64,000 nt of DNA from JAZBPO01 sp963691775 (lineage in GTDB: Bacteria; Pseudomonadota; Gammaproteobacteria; Pseudomonadales; Azotimanducaceae): contig OY829369.1 of assembly GCA_963691775.1 (NCBI GenBank), forward strand, positions 3,596,001 to 3,660,000. The letters are read 5' to 3'. This document shows positions 60,990 through 64,000 of the stretch, piece by piece. Position numbers and translations under genes: made by a program. The notes under the pieces were generated by a model that saw only the letters and a list, made by a program, of their open reading frames with translations, did not search any database and was not told the DNA's origin. Positions within the stretch are counted from its first letter, which is position 1. Each line of letters begins with the position of its first letter.

Positions 60990-61885
60990 AAACCTACGAC
61001 TACCTTGGCATGGCGCTGGCCAGTCGACGCGTGCTGCCCGAATTACGCGCGACTGATGCGAAGGCCGCAGTACGCTTCGAAGTGCGCCGGGAGCGGCTGC
61101 GCACTGGCGCGATTCGGCACAGGTGGCGCGACGAGTTGGGGCAAACCACCCTGTGCTTCGCAAGGGTAAGGGAACAGGATGCGTTGCTGTTTCCCGGTGT
61201 CGGCGTGTTTCAGGTCGAGGCCGATCGGATCCGGGCCTTCACGTGTGCGGACCCGGCGACTGTTCGGCACTGCCTTCTCGATCAGGTGCTGCCCCGCTTT
61301 CTGGCGCGTCGACGGATGGTCATGCTGCACGCTGCGGCCGCGCAGATCGCCGCCGGGCAGGCGGCTTTGCTTGTGGGCCCGTCCGGTGCCGGCAAGTCGA
61401 CGCTCCTTGCCGAGGGGCTGCGCCAGGGCGCCCGGCTGCTATCTGATGACTGCATTCACCTGAGCTCGAGTTCCGGACGCTTGCGCTGCGCGGCGCCCTA
61501 TCCGTCCCTGCGTCTGTACTGTGACTCTCGTCAGCGGACGGGACTTGCGGCCCAACCGACCGAGGCGTTTGCTGCAGGCTCCGATAAGCGTCGCATAGGT
61601 GGCTTTCAGTCATGTAGAGAGGCGTCGGTGGCAGCAATCTTTATTCTCGCCGACCGTCGCGGCGAGCTCGCCCTGCGTCCGTTGCGAGGTGCCGAAGCGC
61701 TTGCAGCGCTGTCCCGTCATCTGTTCGCCATGAATCCGAACGACCTCGTTGAGATGCGTGCGCTTTTCGAGGTGCTGGGTGCCCATCTGAGAACGGGCGT
61801 GCCCATCATCGAACTTCAACACCCACGCCGTTTCGGCGCCTTGCCAGGCCTCTGGGAAGCGGTCGCGGCACAGAGCATGCCGTGA
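60986..61885 (+). CDS. HprK-like kinase
   Basis: The 299-residue protein starts at GTG 60986, overlapping the previous stop by GTGA. The P-loop is GPSGAGKST (131-139), followed by the HprK-type LLSDDCIHL with the acidic pair near 154-155. A C-terminal AIFILADRRGELALRPLRG and LFAMNPNDLVEM match the HprK-related proteins of RiPP and lasso clusters rather than true HPr kinase. Such enzymes can phosphorylate the C-terminus or side chain of the lasso precursor. Here the substrate is inferred to be the peptide handled by the adjacent proteins. Confidence 0.82.
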   Translation: MKTYDYLGMALASRRVLPELRATDAKAAVRFEVRRERLRTGAIRHRWRDELGQTTLCFARVREQDALLFPGVGVFQVEADRIRAFTCADPATVRHCLLDQVLPRFLARRRMVMLHAAAAQIAAGQAALLVGPSGAGKSTLLAEGLRQGARLLSDDCIHLSSSSGRLRCAAPYPSLRLYCDSRQRTGLAAQPTEAFAAGSDKRRIGGFQSCREASVAAIFILADRRGELALRPLRGAEALAALSRHLFAMNPNDLVEMRALFEVLGAHLRTGVPIIELQHPRRFGALPGLWEAVAAQSMP

Positions 61886-63717
61886 GCGGCGTTGCGGGGC
61901 TGTTTGATCTGGGCGGCGGCTGTCCGTCGCCTGCAAAGCTTGCTCCGGCCCTCGCTGCCCTCGCTCACCGTGGCCCGGACGGCCGGCAGCAGCTCACGCG
62001 TGGTGCAGCGGCTTTTGGGCATCTTCTGCTCGAGACGACGCCGCAGTGTCGACTCCGCGCACTGCCTTGGCTCGACCCGGCCAGCGATCTGCTGATCACC
62101 TGCGATGCGCGGCTCGATGATCGTGATGGGCTTGCTGCAAGGCTGGGTTTCACCTTGCCAACGGAGAAGTGTTCCGACGCCGAACTCCTGCTTGCGAGCT
62201 ATCAGAAGTGGGGCGAAGCCTGCGTTCGGCGCCTGCGCGGTGACTTCGCCTTCGTGATCCACGACGCAGAGCGCGACCGTATTTTCTGTGCACGCGACTT
62301 CATCGGCGCTAAACCGTTCTACTACGCGGTGCGCCCCACGTTCTTCTGTTTCGCGTCCGAACTGAGGGGCGTTGCAGCCCTGCTCGAACACCCTCGGAAG
62401 AACGCGACGCGCATAGCTGATCTTCTGCTGAACTACGAAAGCGCGGATGGTGTATGCACCTTCTACGAGGACGTTTGCCGTTTACCCGCCGGGTGCACCC
62501 TGACAGTGACTCGCGCGGGTGCGCGGCTATCGCGTTACTGGTCCGCGGCTGACGTGACCGCTCAGCGATGGAGCGCCGAGGATGCACGCGATGCGCTTGG
62601 CGAACTCCTGACGCGTTCCGTAGCCGACCGCCGCCGCGCCTCAGAAGTACCTGCGGTGACGCTCAGTGGAGGCCTGGATTCGTCAGTTGTGCTCGCCATG
62701 AGCAAGCGCCAGGGCACGACGGCGGCGATTTCAGCGATCGGATCGGATCCTGAATGCTACGAAACTGCCTGTTCGCGCGCGGTGCGCACTGCGCTTGCTG
62801 CCTCAGGGCCGGAGGTTTCCGATGCTGATCTCGGCGAAGGAGCGCTGGCGATCGATGCGCTGCGCACTGCGGTAGACGATCCTTTTTCATACTGCGACAC
62901 GTTGGCGACCGTCCTCTTCAGTCGCGCGCGCGCAGCGGGCCATCGTGTGATCTTTGATGGCGTTGAGGGAGATCTTGTTTATTCGCAACCGGGCGATCTC
63001 GCCTTCACGCTGCTGCGCTCAGGACAAATGCGTGCAGGGTTTGCTCTGCTGCAAACCCAGCAGGCGTCGCTCGCACACACCGTAAAGCGTCTCTGTGCGA
63101 TGTTAGTACCGGTCGCCCGGTTGTCCAGGCGGCGTAGCACGCTGGCACGGCGCATCATCACGGAGGAGATCGACAAGAGTCCGCTCCGGCTCGACCGTTG
63201 CGCCCGAGCCGCGTTGATCGATCGCTATCTGGTGCACCAGGAGCACCGCCGGCGGCTGTTCGCAGACCCCATGGCGCAGCACGCCGCTTGGCTTGACACT
63301 CCGTACATAACCTCTGCCCTCGAGCGCTACGACCGGGCGGCGGCGCTCTGTGGGGTCGAGCTCCGGCACCCGCTGCTTGATCAGCGGCTGGTGGAGTTTG
63401 CGCTGTCGCTGCCCTGGTCGCTTAAGCGGAAGGCGGGGTGGAGCAAATGGCTGCTGCGTCAGATCGCGCCCGAGCTGCCCGTAGAGATTCGCGAGCGCTG
63501 GGATCATCCGCATCTCGGATGGACCTTCAACTCTGTCTGGGCGAGCGCGCGCTGGCCTGCGCTGCGCGCGCAGGCCCTGGCCGCCGAGTGTCATTGGTCG
63601 CCCTATCTGCTGCCCGAGCGTGCGCGCCCGGTGCTGCGCGCTGCCGCCTTCGACGACTCGAGCCCACTTGCCCTGCAAATCTGTTTTCTGGCGCGCTGGT
63701 TGGAGGTGGCAGGCTGA
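61882..63717 (+). CDS. Asparagine-synthetase-like cyclase (lasso C-protein type)
   Basis: The 611-residue protein starts at GTG 61882, overlapping the kinase stop (GTGA). The glutaminase-like N-terminal domain opens SGVAGLFDLGGG; residue 2 is Ser, so the Cys2 nucleophile of true class II amidotransferases is missing. It includes LAHRGPDGRQQL and SDAELLLASYQKWG. The synthetase domain has the PPi-loop LSGGLDSS (261-268) and a downstream EGDLVYSQPGD. This combination is typical of lasso cyclases, which adenylate an Asp/Glu side chain and form the macrolactam. It is the last gene of the four-gene unit in the window. Confidence 0.85.
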   Translation: MSGVAGLFDLGGGCPSPAKLAPALAALAHRGPDGRQQLTRGAAAFGHLLLETTPQCRLRALPWLDPASDLLITCDARLDDRDGLAARLGFTLPTEKCSDAELLLASYQKWGEACVRRLRGDFAFVIHDAERDRIFCARDFIGAKPFYYAVRPTFFCFASELRGVAALLEHPRKNATRIADLLLNYESADGVCTFYEDVCRLPAGCTLTVTRAGARLSRYWSAADVTAQRWSAEDARDALGELLTRSVADRRRASEVPAVTLSGGLDSSVVLAMSKRQGTTAAISAIGSDPECYETACSRAVRTALAASGPEVSDADLGEGALAIDALRTAVDDPFSYCDTLATVLFSRARAAGHRVIFDGVEGDLVYSQPGDLAFTLLRSGQMRAGFALLQTQQASLAHTVKRLCAMLVPVARLSRRRSTLARRIITEEIDKSPLRLDRCARAALIDRYLVHQEHRRRLFADPMAQHAAWLDTPYITSALERYDRAAALCGVELRHPLLDQRLVEFALSLPWSLKRKAGWSKWLLRQIAPELPVEIRERWDHPHLGWTFNSVWASARWPALRAQALAAECHWSPYLLPERARPVLRAAAFDDSSPLALQICFLARWLEVAG

Positions 63718-64000
63718 ATGAGCTTTCACTCACGGCCCCCTGCCCGCGGAGCTTTGCCGCAGCATCCCAGGAGCGTACGAAACGATGGCTTCACCGAGGT
63801 GATGTGCGCCCGGAGAGTGAATGCGGTGTCGCATGTGCTGCGACATAGCCGCAGAGTCAGCCGCCCGAATGCCACGAACTTCTGCGGTTGTCTGCCCGCA
63901 ATGCGCTTCGTCGTGTGTTTGGCTGGGCGGGTCTGTTCAGGTTTGCGCAGCCTGAACTTAAGTGATAACAGAACACGGTGTTTACAAAACTTCGCGTGAA
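63718..64000. other. End of window: no convincing gene
   Basis: Two frames are worth noting. ATG 63718 opens 93 codons (MSFHSRPPARGALPQHPRS) with no recognisable domain. Another frame reads NELSLTAPCPRSFAAASQER, reaches TAG at 63846-63848, then continues as LRLSARNALRRVFGWAGLFR to TGA 63960-63962. The second resembles a broken helical protein, possibly the start of a missing B2 gene, but evidence is thin. The final 40 bases are less GC-rich and hold the short inverted repeat AACAC-G-GTGTT (63972-63982), perhaps a promoter or operator for the next gene. Confidence 0.3.

Overview
The window is GC-rich DNA from a single bacterial chromosome. It is most likely from a gammaproteobacterium of the marine or aquatic oligotroph type. 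The basis is indirect: a TIGR03643/DUF2805 protein, an MsrQ-like membrane protein, hybrid histidine kinases, TPR Ser/Thr kinases, acyl-CoA catabolic genes, and Shine-Dalgarno-led genes with frequent GTG starts. No rRNA, tRNA, CRISPR array, IS element or prophage was recognised.

Layout. 1-5.3 kb: the tail of an MFS transporter, a degraded stretch, a hybrid histidine kinase, a small membrane protein, a DUF2805 protein and an unknown exported protein. 5.5-19 kb: a catabolic block with an SDR, a two-domain VOC protein, a tandem-fused family III CoA-transferase, a DFR-like reductase, a single-chain biotin-dependent acyl-CoA carboxylase, a D-aminoacylase-like amidohydrolase, a PhyH dioxygenase with HEAT repeats and a homocysteine methyltransferase-like enzyme. 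19.8-33 kb: an HhH protein with an MsrQ-like partner, an arylsulfotransferase-like protein, a purple-acid-phosphatase-like enzyme and a GST, mixed with damaged genes (a TPR/transglutaminase lipoprotein with an amber codon, a 2OG oxygenase with two nonsense codons, and a BNR-repeat protein with a frameshift).

33.5-41 kb holds two probable selenoprotein genes that conventional ORF calling splits at an in-frame TGA. One is an AhpD/carboxymuconolactone-decarboxylase-like protein with a CxxU motif, followed by a strong bSECIS-like hairpin. The other is a UGSC-family selenoprotein next to its usual type of partner. A NarX-type sensor kinase and a Ser/Thr kinase with TPRs lie between them. 41-50 kb: an esterase lipoprotein, a DUF11-like exported protein, three small paralogous YGRV barrel-type proteins of unknown function, a lipoprotein, a PQQ-type sugar dehydrogenase, a membrane-anchored GST and an ABM monooxygenase.

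50-64 kb: a very large soluble-adenylyl-cyclase-like protein, a putative 2OG oxygenase, a hybrid histidine kinase whose catalytic signatures are all degenerate, and a tightly overlapping four-gene unit. That unit encodes a PqqD, a PRMT-like methyltransferase ending in a PqqD-like domain, an HprK-like kinase and an asparagine-synthetase-like (lasso cyclase type) enzyme. It looks like an unusual RiPP (lasso-related) pathway. Neither the precursor nor the B2 protease can be identified in the window.

Tandem 6- or 12-bp minisatellites recur in several intergenic gaps. All assignments come from reading motifs by eye; no database search was run.
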